Both the position numbers and the translations under genes were made by a program. The notes under the pieces were generated by a model. It saw only the letters and a program-made list of their open reading frames with translations. It was not told where the DNA came from and searched no databases. Below are positions 1-11,624 of a stretch of 64,000 nt of DNA, one piece after another. Source of the DNA: Codonopsis lanceolata. Lineage: Eukaryota > Streptophyta > Magnoliopsida > Asterales > Campanulaceae. The stretch covers positions 78,853,808 through 78,917,807 of the forward strand of contig CM028378.1 in NCBI GenBank assembly GCA_013146195.2. The letters run 5' to 3'. How positions within the stretch are numbered: position 1 is the first letter of the stretch; the number at the start of each line of letters is the position of its first letter.

Positions 1-1129
1 TGATGTTGGAAATTATGCAATCCAGGTTACATATATTGTCAAGGACTCAGGGTGAAGAAATCTTCAACAGTCGGCTATGCTTTGTTGATGCTTTGGATTT
101 GACACATTTCGATGCTCGCATCATAAGTTCTAACACTCGGAGCGTAAATTCTGACGCTTGCATCGTAATTTCCGACGTTTGCATCGTAATGTGCGATGCA
201 CATCTGGGTTAGCTTTTGCTTAGTTATCCTCATTGAGAATCTCCAAACAGCTCATCAGATCACGGGATCTTGCCTCTTTGCATTCATTGTTGTGTATTTA
301 TCTATCCAAATCCGGGTTCTTCAGCAGTTTGGAAAGTTCATCAACTATTTTTTCGTAGTGGTCTAGTATAAGTAGGGCTTGCTTGTAGAAAAAATCCTTG
401 GTAGAAGCTGATGAGAAGAATCCTCGGTTAAGTAGGGCTTGCATCGTAATGTGCAATGTGCATCTGCAATTCCAATTTTTTATACTTTTTTTTATGAAAA
501 AAGAGAACGGGCAACAACCCATAAAGGATGATGGGAGAGAGAAGGGAATTTTAGGAAAAAATTAACCAAAATGTACTTATACAGTTGAAAAGGTATTGTA
601 CCAATTACAATTTAGAAAAAAAAAAAAAAACCGAACCCGCAGTTATCTCTTGTATAAATAAATTTGGCCATCGCCGTTCCGAACACCCTTGGGCCGGGCT
701 GATAGTTTATAAGCATGTACATATTATAAAAAAATATATTGTTGTTACCCTATTAATGAGTAATGAAACTATTAAAACTATGTAATTGATGATGAACGCC
801 ATGAAAATTCACTTGTTTTGTAAGACTCGATATTTTATCTATATTTATTTTTACAAATAAATGAATTTGATATCACTCTTGTTATATAATCTCTTCGTTT
901 CGAGTAAAGAGTCCCTGTTTGAATGTCAGACATTTTAAGAAAATGAAATTTTTAGTAGCTCATTAGTAATAAACTGGAACTTTTATGTCTTAATTTTTGA
1001 AAATAGACTTTTTAAGTAAAACATCTCAAAATAGAATAGTAGACTCTTTACCCGGAACGGAGGAAGTATGCGACTAACTTATATTATTTTATTTATTTTT
1101 ATTTCTATAAATAAACATATTTCAGAATA
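1..1129. other. AT-rich intergenic DNA, no gene recognised
   Basis: No convincing coding sequence is present; the short open frames have no recognisable family motifs. The stretch contains the 21-bp repeats listed separately and otherwise low-complexity AT-rich sequence with A and T runs. Confidence 0.6.
118..201. repeat. 21-bp degenerate tandem repeat, four units
   Basis: Units begin at exactly 21-bp steps (118, 139, 160, 181) and resemble GCATCGTAATTTCCGACG. Some units carry complementary arms, for example GCATCG with CGATGC in the last unit and GCGT with ACGC in the second. A further similar copy lies at about 441-466. The arms resemble those of the larger hairpin array at 3.7-5.3 kb. Confidence 0.6.
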
Positions 1130-1607
1130 CCTAAACGTAACACTAAAATTCCTAAACGTAACACCATTTAAAAGGTAAAATTACTTCACTACCCCTCTTT
1201 ACATTTGAACTATACAAGACCCTCCATCCCTCCACCTTCACGTAATTTTGATTACGTAACATTGTTGATTCAGTTTCCATTGTTAATTCGCATGATATCG
1301 CATGTGAATTAGATTGATTTTGATTCAATTTATTTTTTCTTTTCAATTACAAACAAAAAACCGTTGATTTACATTTTTTTCCGATTTCGAACAAAATAAC
1401 CGCAAGTTTGTAGTGAATGATTTATAAAACATCCGCCAGGACGTAGCGGATGTTTTATAAAACATCCGCAAGTGTATAACAGATGTTTTATAAAACATCC
1501 GCTAGTGTGTACTACAAGTAAACATTTATTAAATATTAAAAGGGATATTTAGGTCATTTTATACATTAATTGGTGTTACGTTCAGTGATTTTGGTATTAC
1601 GTTTAGG
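1130..1607. mobile_element. 478-bp terminal-inverted-repeat element (MITE-like)
   Basis: The 37 bases at 1130-1166 (starting CCTAAACGTAACACTAAAAT) match the reverse complement of 1571-1607 with only a few differences, so the stretch has long terminal inverted repeats. It has no coding capacity, which fits a non-autonomous DNA transposon. I could not find a convincing target-site duplication, so the superfamily is open. The interior holds a 33-bp repeat with a 24-bp perfect palindrome. Confidence 0.65.
1421..1505. repeat. 33-bp tandem repeat with a 24-bp perfect palindrome
   Basis: The motif TTTATAAAACATCCGC recurs at 1421, 1454 and 1487, about every 33 bp. At 1446-1469 it lies back to back with its complement, giving a perfect 24-bp palindrome centred on TTTATAAA with GCGGATG/CATCCGC ends. 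Confidence 0.75.
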
Positions 1608-2096
1608 GCCACTCTCTCATAAATCAATTTTATCACTTCCGTTATATGCAAGTTTCGGCGGAGAGAATTGTGAGTTTATTGGTTGTTTGCCACCTCATGT
1701 CTTGGTTAGTGTCACACATCTATGTATTGAATTGCTGGAGACTCTTCCGCCATCATCTTCGCATATTCCTTTCATTTCATTTCTTAGCCGTGAGAGAGGA
1801 AACTAAAGTGGCTCGGTCGTGGCCTTGAAAACTTTTGGCCAGTGTACTAATTTTACTCCGTAGACTTTATGGATTTGACAAGAGGATTGTTATGGAAGGT
1901 ACTTAATGTGTTTTGTTCGGTAAGTGTTCTCGTATTTTGAGGTAAGAGAGATTACGTATTATTGATTATGCGTCATTTTGATCACGTGATCGTTTTTAAA
2001 ATATTCTTGTTTGATTCGTACTATTGTTATTGAAATGTGCTTATTGCTATCGGTAAATCTTTGATACTGTTTGATGTTGAAATTGTTCCCTGTTAA
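1608..2096. other. intergenic DNA, nothing recognised
   Basis: Short overlapping open frames at 1570-1828 have no family signature. I see no structural feature here. Confidence 0.5.
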
Positions 2097-3427
2097 TGTA
2101 ACGCTCCAAACTCGGTACTGATACTGCGGTCCCACAATTTGGCCACGTCACTATTTCTAAATACTAGCCCACAAAAATATCCAAAATAAAACATTCAAAT
2201 TTTCCTATCCAAAATACACAACGATCTAATACAAATTCCAAAGTATAATAAACACCATAAATCCCAACAAATGTTTATTCCTTAAGAAATATAACTGCCA
2301 AATATAAGAAAATTAATCTCGTCCGAGCCACCCTTCAAAAGGTTCACCTGATCCCAAAAGGATTTTAAACTTACTTACGACCTGAAGAAAATAGAAAAAA
2401 AAAGGTGAGTGAACAATGCCCAGCAAGTTCATATATAACTCATCCGGTTTCTAAGGAGGAGCTGACCACAAAAATTATATTTCGCCAAGGTCAAATAATT
2501 TAACAAGACCAAAAACTGCATTTATCGGATAAAGAAACTAGGTTCGACGGAGTTCAAAGCAAATATCGGCGAATGACGAACATGAGTTTACAAAAAAGTG
2601 TTAAGCCAATAAAGTTATAACGGAAACCTACCGAATAAAATATGATGATCAAATAACTTTAAAGAAGTATAATCCCTTATCAAAAAAATGGTGGACAAAA
2701 ACTTGTACGTGTAAGACACTGATGCTCGTACTGGCCCAAATTTAACAACAAATACAGAAAAGACACTAAATTATTTTAAACAACAATTTACCCGCATTAA
2801 ACAAATTTTATTTTACTTTTTTAATAACTTAGTTTTAGTTATTATTATTATTATTAGTTTTTTCTTTATTTCCTTTTCCCACAACACAATACGCGCACAC
2901 TCCCCTTCCCTTTATAATCAATCTACAACCTCTGCACTCACTTTTTTATTTTTTTCCCCCTTTGTTTTTCAAAGCAACAACCCACCGGCATCCCTTCTAA
3001 AATTAACCCAAGCTCTAAACAGAGACCCAACATGTTTTTCCGCCAAAGGATCACACAACCAAATTACAATCAAGAAAAGAAATCTCTTACCTCAACCAAA
3101 GACTCGCGATCTCGCCTTTCGGTGGTCTGATGTGCCGTCGATTTCCCTTAACTTCAAGGATTTAGAAAATTCTCTCATCTATCTCTCTCTTTCTCTGCTT
3201 AGTTTAAGCTTGGTGCCTGAACTCAATACGAGTACCCACTATTTTATACCCTGCCATGAACCATCCTTTGGGCTTCCCCTTCAATGCGGCTTGAAGAAGC
3301 TCCCCACGTTTCTCTGATCCCCCCCCATTCCCTAATTAACATGCCTTAAATGTAATTATTAATGGTAATAACTTGATTTAATTATTACTGTTTTTTTAAA
3401 TTACTATTATTATTATTGTTGTTGTTG

Positions 3428-3501
<74 letters not shown>

Positions 3502-3530
3502 GCTATATTTATCAAATGGACCATCAATTG
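2097..3530 (-). mobile_element. LTR-like fragment of a Ty3/gypsy element, minus orientation
   Basis: Read on the minus strand the sequence ends in a typical LTR terminus (GGAGCGTTACA at 2097). Upstream on that strand are the splice-donor-like CGTAAGTAAG, a conserved CTCAC tract and a TATA box at 3241-3250 (GGTATAAAAT), the usual order of plant gypsy LTR promoters. There is no internal coding region beside it, so it is a solo LTR or a remnant. The 5' boundary (right end) is a guess and no target duplication was found. Confidence 0.45.
3405..3500. repeat. (TTA)n/(GTT)n microsatellite
   Basis: About 70 bp of pure TTA repeat from 3431, preceded by four GTT units and impure ATT repeats. Confidence 0.95.
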
Positions 3531-3740
3531 GGCTTAAGCCCAATCACAAATAAATCACCCAATTGTGTACCAAAACTAAATGAGCTCGCTCTTAAATTAA
3601 AATAGGGAGAATTTCAAGTGGGTACAATTTTGAAAACATGTTTTCATATAGAACCATCAATTTTTTGGACATTTCATTTAACTACAAATTGCTTGCCAAA
3701 TGACAAAAATGCCATTAATGAAGACAAAACTGATCCGGCA

Positions 3741-5256
3741 TTATGCAGGACCAAATCAAGCCAGAAACTCTGATGCCAAGTGCTGGCATCAGGATGCATT
3801 TGACAACATTAATGCAGGACCAAATCAATCCAGAAACTCTGATGCCAAGTGCTGGCATCAGGATGCATTTGACAGCATTAATGCAGGACCAAAATCAATC
3901 CAGAAACTCTGATGCCAAGCCCTGGCATCAGGATGCATTTGACAGAAAATCAATCCAGAAACTCTGATGCCAAGTGCTGGCATCATGATACATTTGATAG
4001 TATTTTGGAGGACCAAATCAATCAAGAAACTCTGATGCCAAGTGATGGCATCAGGATGCATTTGATAGTATTTTGGAGTACCAAATCAATCCAGAAACTC
4101 TGATGCCAAGTTCTGGCATCAGGATGCATTTGACAGCATTAATGCAGGACCAAAATCAATCCGAAACTCGATGCCAAGCCCCGGCATCGGGATGCATTTG
4201 ACGTAAAATAAATCAGTAAACTCGATGCCAAGCCCCGCATCGATGCATTTGACGTAAAATCAATCGTAAAATCGATGCCAAATGCTGGCATCAGGATGCA
4301 TTTGACAGTATTTTGGAGGACCAAAATCAATACAGAAACTCTGATGCCAAGTTCTGGCATCAGGATGCATTTGATAGTATTTTGGAGGACCAAATTAATC
4401 CAGAAACTTTGATGCCAAGCCTTGGCATCAGGATGCATTTGACAAGCATTATGCGCAGACCAAATTAATCCGTAAACTCGATGCCAAGTGTCGGCATCGA
4501 TGCATTTGACAAAGATTACGCAGACCAAATCAATTCAGTAAACTCGATGCCAATCACGGCATCGATGCATTTGACGTAAAATCAATCCGTAAACTCGATG
4601 TCAAGCCCCGCATCGTGATGCATTTGACAAGATATTATGCAGACCAAATTAATCTGTAAACTCGATGCCAAGTGCGGCATCAGATGCATTTGACAAAGAT
4701 TACGCAGACCAAATCAATCTGTAAACTCGATGCCAATCACCGCATCGATGCATTTGATGTAAAATCAATCTCAAACTCGATGCCAAGCCCCGCATCGATG
4801 CATTTGACAGCATTATGCATGACCAAAATCAATCCAGAAACTCTGATGCCAAGTGCTCGCATCAGGATACATTTGATAGTATTTTGGAGGACCAAATTAA
4901 TCAAGAACCTCTGATGCCAAGCCCTGGCATCATGATGCATTTGACTTGATTTTGGAAGACAAAAATCAATCCAAAACTCGATGCCAAGTGCCGCATCGAT
5001 ACATTTGATAGTATTTTGGAGGACCAAATCAATCTAGAAACTCGATGCCAAGTGCCGCATCGATGCATTTGACGTAAAATCAATCTGTAAAACTCGATGC
5101 CAACCGCTGGCATCGTGATGCATTTGACTTGAGTTTGGAAGACAAAAATCAATCTTAAACTCGATGCCCCGCATCGATGCATTTGACAAGATTATGCAAG
5201 CACCAAATTAATCCAAAAACTCGATGCCAAGCCCGGCATCGATGGATTTGACAAGA
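3741..5256. repeat. tandem array of about 24 hairpin-forming units
   Basis: About 24 units of roughly 69 bp, or about 50 bp in a short form lacking the AGCATTAATGCAGGACC segment, repeat head to tail. Each centres on inverted arms: CTGATGCCA (3770-3778) pairs with TGGCATCAG (3784-3792) in the first unit, and TCGATGCC (4478-4485) with GGCATCGA (4493-4500) in another class. Loops vary (AGTGC, AGCCC, AGTTC and others) while the arms stay complementary, and the second arm is usually followed by GATGCATTTGAC. Open frames inside are by-products of the repeat. Origin and function are unknown. Confidence 0.85.
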
Positions 5257-5760
5257 TTTTGAAAAACAATCAAATAGAAACTCTTTCAACAACGAAATTT
5301 TTGAACAAGCCTAAGACGCGCTTAGGTTCAAGCAAAAAGCAAAAAAACTCAAATTTTATTAAAAACTACCCAAATAATGTTTAATAGGTATTTATATGCC
5401 ATAACAATCCAAACCCTAAAAGGAAAAGTCTTAAACAAAAAGACGAAAAGCTCGAAACTTCAAAGGCCCATAACAGTACTTAAACAACGTTTTTGGGCTA
5501 AAATGAATAGTTCACGGGGTAAACCCCGTGAATCTTGTAGAGCTCGTCGAGAGCTTCGATTTGATATGCCGTGGGTCCCGTAATTCATCCTGACGCGAAA
5601 GTTATGCTCCGCTAAATTTCGCCGACCGCTAGGTGCTCTCTACTATCGCTTAACGGAAACTAACGGAGAAACCGCTGCATCAATAAAACTTAAACTAGAC
5701 ATAGGCATCATCGAAAGCGTAAAAGGATTGAAGCACTAACATCTACCAAAAATAGACCCG
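5257..5760 (-). promoter_or_regulatory. promoter-like segment facing the hairpin array
   Basis: The minus strand carries a TATA-like ATATAAATACC at about 5387-5397, pointing towards the hairpin array to its left. Two strong palindromes lie nearby: CCTAAGACGCGCTTAGG near 5310 and the 10-bp-stem hairpin at 5511-5532 (TTCACGGGGT, AA, ACCCCGTGAA). A similar arrangement of a TATA-like motif followed by an AAACCCTAA motif is seen at about 8250-8300. A transcript across the array is only inferred; the segment may be the edge of an unclassified element. Confidence 0.25.
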
Positions 5761-7250
5761 AACATGCATTATAACTAATAAACTAGACACACGTAATTCA
5801 ATGTGTAGATGTGAGCTCTAACAAGATGAGAACAAACATCATCGCCTATTAATGGATTTGAAATAACATTATTAAAGCCGAGATCTTCACAATGCTATCA
5901 AACAATATATGCATCTCCCCACCATACCTTCACCTCCCTCCTCACTCCCTCTTGTGGTTCTTATGTAAATTATAAGCATATCGTCATTAAACTTTATCAT
6001 GCATATCATATAATATCCATGGAAATTGGAGGGCTTCGACTATTTGAGAATAGAAAATTGCATTCTATCTCAAGAATTACGCTTATTGTCAAGGGACCAA
6101 ACTAGAAAATTGCATTCTATCTCAAGATTGAGATATCGAATTGATTCATTAGATACTAACCATCCAATTGAACAAATATAAAGTCCATACAAATGAAAAT
6201 TAAAAATAATGACAAATAGGTAGGATTCTTTCATCTTGTCATTGCTTAGAGTTGAGTGTCCGATATAAAAAAATGTAATTCTAAAATAACCACATTAAAT
6301 TTTTTCTATCACACGTGAAAGATGTAACAAATTTCCATGAGAGAAACGATACCGTTAAATTTGATTAGTTCAATGATGGCCCAATATGTCCGTCATATTG
6401 AGTTTAAATCCTCGTGGGAGCTTGAAGTTTGTCAACATTATTTACAACTAACACAAAAGCTGTCATGTGAAACGATCAAACAAGTAGACCTAATATACAA
6501 GCTCACATTGAAAAATATGTAAAAACAAATCGCAATCTACATATAAAGAATGGGAGGGGGGATCAAGAACCTACCTCTCTCTTGCTCGCTTTTACACGCG
6601 CTTTTAAAAGATTTCGCCATTTGTCCCGTAAAATGTTCATGATGAAACATTTTGGGTGAAATCTATTGGCATGATGAGATCATGATTTGTACCTTCGCAT
6701 CTACATCAAATACATGAACGATGATGAGAACAAGAATCTTAATTTCACCATTTCCCAACCCCGCAACATGAAACACCATCAATCAACTTCCTCACTTCGA
6801 TCGCAGAGGTAATGCTCAAATCCTCTCGATCCGAGAAGGAGAGAAACCAAGCTACGAATCCATGGCCTCGAGAGAGAATCCGTGGCGAAATACCAAAGTT
6901 GAAACGAGTTGCATGCGCCCAAAGAGAGAGCGTAAGGGAAATGGAGCTATGAACACGTAGTGGGGCCGGGAGAGGACGCCGAACTTTTGGCCCGATACAA
7001 AGAAATAAAGGGCGTGACGTAATTTTGCTTTTAAAATTGTATCTAAAAGATATGTCTAAAAAATAGTCGGATTTATTTGAAAACATGTTTTAAAAGATGT
7101 ACCGGCTTGTAATTATTCCATTAAAATATGCCTACTTATCGATATCATTCAAATTAGGCCAAAATATAAATATCGGCCCAAGATAACTAAATTAATATAA
7201 GCCCAAGTATATTTATTCTAATTAAACAAACAATATTATCAAAATTAGGG
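5761..7250. other. intergenic DNA with possible minus-strand leader
   Basis: No coding region is recognised. The minus strand at 6745-7086 has a GC-richer open frame beginning in a pyrimidine-rich, leader-like tract, with no family motif. It could be the transcribed part of a decayed LTR. The remainder is AT-rich DNA with no visible feature. Confidence 0.4.
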
Positions 7251-7849
7251 ATATTACGCTTAATAACCAGTGTTTTTGAAAAGTTGTTGTTTGGAACAAT
7301 CTAATCCTCGTTATAGTTATTGGGTTCGAGTATGTTGTGCTCGTTGGGTATAATCCCATCGTGGTCATAAACTAATTAGTATACTGAATTATAATTTGTG
7401 ATCGTTGTTATTTGAATAACACTCGGTATGGTTTTTTGGGTAATAATTTGTAGTCCATTCGTTTATATTCATGGACTTTGGTGTTTGAATCATATGTCTT
7501 GTTCTATTATGTGGTGTTGTGTATTCTCTTTCTTACTGGGCCACAAGCTCATCCCCCTATAGTTTCAGGTTTTGCACTTAAGATTCGATCGATGTTCGGA
7601 TAGTAGCCGTGTGCTCGAGGTTGATTAGAGTTCTCGGTTTTGAATGAAAATATTTATGTATTATTTTTGGGTTTTATTAAAGTTGTAATGAAATTACGTT
7701 TGTATAAAATAGATGATTTTGAGAAAATATTATTGATTTCTTCATTCTGCAGTGAGTTTTCATGCTTTTGATTTGAGTTATTTTTTATTGAGTTTTGGGA
7801 GAACCTAGCAGACCCGATCTCGTTTGGACTTGGGATCGGGGTCGTCACA
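7251..7849 (+). mobile_element. 3' portion of a Ty3/gypsy LTR, plus orientation
   Basis: The segment ends GGGATCGGGGTCGTCACA at 7849, the same type of terminus as the Tekay-type LTR that ends at 28323 (GGGTCGGGTCGTCACA). Upstream it has the CACAAGCTCATCCCC tract common near the polyadenylation region of gypsy LTRs. No primer-binding site or gag follows, so it is a solo or truncated LTR whose left end I could not place. Confidence 0.5.
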
Positions 7850-9839
7850 TGCTTAGTATTTAAGAATGTTTAGGACTATTCCTTAACCTTTTATCAGCTT
7901 CTACCCTATTACTTATCCTTTGAAAAAGTGTCTATAATCAACCTTTGTAAGTAGATCGAATGCTACACCCTGGTTGGCAACTCTACAAGGACTTTCAAAT
8001 TAGCTAGTTAGAATTAGAGTGTGTGCTATTGGCCAGAATCAACAACTTTCAATCAACGACTTGTGCTAAGATGTAAAGTTTAGCGATCTTCACACTATAA
8101 AAATCTACAGATTGAGAGGACTCAAAATTTGAAGATTTCTAAATCTGTGGATGGACTCATTTTTTTAAATGAATTTTTAGCAAGTATAATTAAAATAAAG
8201 AAAACTAACGTACTCTTGAAATTATGCCAACATTGTACACGTTCTAGGGTTACCATTATAAATAGGTATACATATCAAACCCTAAAACCCAAAACAAAAA
8301 GTCGAAAAAACAGAATTGCCACACCAACGCGGTCGCCTTCTCCTACGACACGTGACTGCCTTGTTAACAGACATGTTCGCTTTCACTCCTGAATGCGATC
8401 GCCTAAATTGCAGAAACATTGTCAAGATGTAACGCAGTTGCCTTGTACACTGAATATGCAATCGCCTTTATGTCCAAAATCCAAAAGTCCGTACCACAAG
8501 GGGGGCTACACCCCTCGTACCACCTTTGAGGTCTAACCAACTTACGAATCTTGTGAAATGTGCGTTATACATTTTTTTCTTGGGGGGAGTTGGAGGGTAC
8601 TAGGTGACAGTGTGATAGTGGTGATGGATCTCATGGTGGCCGAGGAGTGTGGAAGAAGAAGAGTTAAACTTAAAGTCGAAGTATTTTCAAACTTTTTTTT
8701 TTGAGAAATTTGTCATTTCCCACTCCATAGTACTCAAAAATTATTTTGAGCTAACTACGTGCTTTTGTAATGAACTTTTTCTAATACCACAATGACAATG
8801 GCAGACGACATACGAAAATCATTGTATATATGATAGAAACAAGCAAACAGAAAATGATATAAAATTTGAATATAAAGAAAAATGAAGCGAGGTATGTCGT
8901 ATCAAACCTTTTTATGTCAGAATGCACCTCTGTAAAAGTGCAAACAGATTTACAAACATTTTTCTCCCGAGATACAACGCTTTTTACCAAAGCCGAACTT
9001 GCACTAGTACCAATCTTGAAGGTCGAACCGAAATCTAAAAAAAGCTCTTTGCAGGAACAGGGAAATGAAGAATGAAAATTAAAAGGAAGAAGCAAGAGTC
9101 AGGGAGAGACTGCAATTTTTTGATTTGATGTGATTCATACAAAACAAATTTATGGTGGTTAATTTATAGCATCAAAACTGCCGCTTTGAATTTGGTTGAA
9201 TCTGTTCATGAACTGTTTGCATCCTTTGGCTTGATTCATATGAAGAATGCAATCTTAAAGATGTGATCCAAGGCTCCTGCATAAATCCTAAATGTTTGTC
9301 TATTAACTATTATTGTTGACTGGCTATATAGGTAACCAGTCGGACAGGTGCATTTCGTCCCATTGGCATACTGAGCCATGTATTGCTATGTACGAAGTGC
9401 ACCTTTAAAAAACTCAATGCGAACGAGCACTATTCTAGTAGCAACTAGATGCGCTAGCCTTTTTCTAGGCAAGGGTAGACAAGGTATGCACCTAATATCA
9501 CTCGTCATAACGTCATATCAATAGGAGTTTTTCCTAGTATGTTTCCAATGTGGGGCTCTAAAAACGGGACACTTAAGTTCAAATAATTTTGTGGCGACTT
9601 TTCCTATTCAAACCTAAATCCAAATACATTTCATGACCCCAAATTCCAACAAAAATTGGATTTTTGTAACCACTCGCAAAGTCTAAGACCAGTTATTAAT
9701 GACTCAAAAATTCTATAATACAGAAACGAATGGTACAATGTACCTCCATCTATATGCGTATTTGAGTAGACCCGCAACTCGAGCATAATGTACTTAATCT
9801 AATATTGTCATTGCTTAATCACATGATTTGCACGTGCTT
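7850..9839. other. intergenic DNA, nothing firmly recognised
   Basis: A minus-strand TATA-like motif lies near 8262 next to AAACCCTAAAACCC. A 69-codon plus-strand open frame (8866-9075) and an overlapping minus frame (8781-9095) lack known motifs. Nothing here can be assigned. Confidence 0.45.
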
Positions 9840-10021
9840 ACGACTTGATGCATTATAAACCCGTGTAGGGTTTTCACCGTAGTTAGTTGTCCTTTGTTAT
9901 ATAAGTAGACTCGGATTTTATTCAATTTTCATCATGTGGGGAAGCCATTTAGGGTTCTAACTCATTTCTGCCGCCGTGCCTCTGAAATAGCCAATGCGAT
10001 TGTTTAGCCAACACCAAAATG
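9840..10021 (+). promoter_or_regulatory. housekeeping-type promoter and leader ending in ATG plus splice donor
   Basis: A TATA box (TATATAAG, 9898-9905) is followed by a telobox-like TTAGGGTT near 9950, a short GC-richer leader, and the context ACACCAAAATG with GTTAGTG directly after. An exon that ends right at the ATG and a telobox beside the start are known features of ribosomal-protein and other translation genes. No downstream coding exon of such a gene was found within 5 kb, so the body may be lost, or this may be a promoter captured by another sequence. Gene identity is unknown. Confidence 0.35.
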
Positions 10022-11619
10022 GTTAGTGAACTACCTCTTTTTCACTCTCGTCATTCCATTCCATCATACTAATTTTAATTTTCATTATATTAGTTATACT
10101 CACTGAAAATTCATGAATATGATGTGTCTTTGATTTGATCTGAAATCTATTTATTGATAATTTTTGGATTAAACATCAGCTCATTTGCTTTCAGTAATCT
10201 TTCTATTACATAACGATTTTGGTGACACCTCTATTTAATGTTGATTATAGGTATCAAGTTTGGGAGAATGAATAAAGTTGATAATGTATTGCAATCAGTG
10301 ACACATAATGATTTTAAAGAATACCAAATTATAAGTTTACGAAATAATGCCACAATTTCAATGCGATAACTTTGATTTCGTTATATTTATACTCACCCAA
10401 TTAGATATGTGCTAGATCTATAATAAATATGCATCAGATTTGTTATGAAATGCATAATTTTTCTATGATAGTTTTAATTTCACAAGATCTAGACTCACTG
10501 AACAAGATCAGCAGTACTGTTGTAGATATGCCCTAGATCTATTCATGATATGTGTCATGTGTTCTCTGTATCGTTGTTGATGAACAATACGAACACGAGA
10601 TTAGGATGGCCTCATTTGGTTCATTAACCTGCTCACAAGTTAGAAAGATTCCCTAATTCATTCTCATATTGATATTTAATCATTTTTTATCCTTATATGT
10701 TAAGGTAAAACTCAATTTACTGTTTGGATCTATATTAAATATCACCGGGATGGACATGAGAGATGCTCAGCTTGAGAAGTTCTTTACGATTGATTGAATT
10801 ATCACTTTTGAGAATTGTATCTCACACATTAAAAAAAACATGCCATATAATTTTGTCATTTTTATACTAATTGTATTTCTTTTTCACGTGTTAGGTTATT
10901 ACATCTAAAAATGAGGAGCTCCGGAATATAATCATATGGTCGTTATTCATGGCATTTCACTCATGGTTAGTAACTTATTTATTTGTTTTCATGACACTCA
11001 TTAAATTGGAGAAAAAAAGATTCCCCATTTGAGAGTTTTAAGTTGAAGTGGTGAATTGCAATATTATATACTAGTATATAGATTGGTCCATTTTTTTTTA
11101 AAGATAGTTTTGGGAGTCTTAGGACAAAGGTGGGTGAATTGCTATCTATACTAAAAAATATAGCTATTCACCTCTTTATGATTGTGAGATAGAAAAGAAG
11201 TTGATCCCACTAATTTTGATACTCAAAGATAATAATATTCGATAAGAGACATATTTATACTCGTTCTAGTTTATATTCTTTTATTTCTAAACATCATAAA
11301 ATCTATTTTATATTGAAATTCAGAAAACAATTAAGATGGGTCTTATTTTTTTATCATGAAATCTATTAATCGATAAAGTCTAAATGTGCTGTTTGGGTCG
11401 GTAATAAACATCATTTTATTTATTTTCAATAGTCATTGTCTATTGTGTAACGATTTAGATGAAACATCCATTTAATGTCGATCCACATGAATTAAGCTTA
11501 AAAGTGTGAATAAAGTTTATTATCTTTTGCAATCTTTTGTAATTGGGCACTTGATGATATAGAGAAACACCAAATACAATTAATCGATGGAAATTACTTA
11601 AACAAGTAAACATTCCATT
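10022..11619. other. intron-like AT-rich tract with a diverged internal duplication
   Basis: The sequence at about 10150-10390 recurs in diverged form at about 11380-11610 and continues past the solo LTR at about 14650-14710; both copies share CCTATTTAATGTTGAT-like and GAATAAAGTT motifs in the same order. No exon was recognised. Confidence 0.5.
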
Positions 11620-11624
11620 AACTC
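11620..11624. repeat. target-site duplication AACTC, left copy
   Basis: The five bases AACTC directly precede the solo LTR and recur directly after it at 14607-14611. Confidence 0.85.

Noticed and set aside
3741..5256. CRISPR-like array of repeats and spacers
   Set aside because: Units are not identical, the spacers are themselves homologous, spacing falls into two lengths, and the context is a plant nuclear genome.
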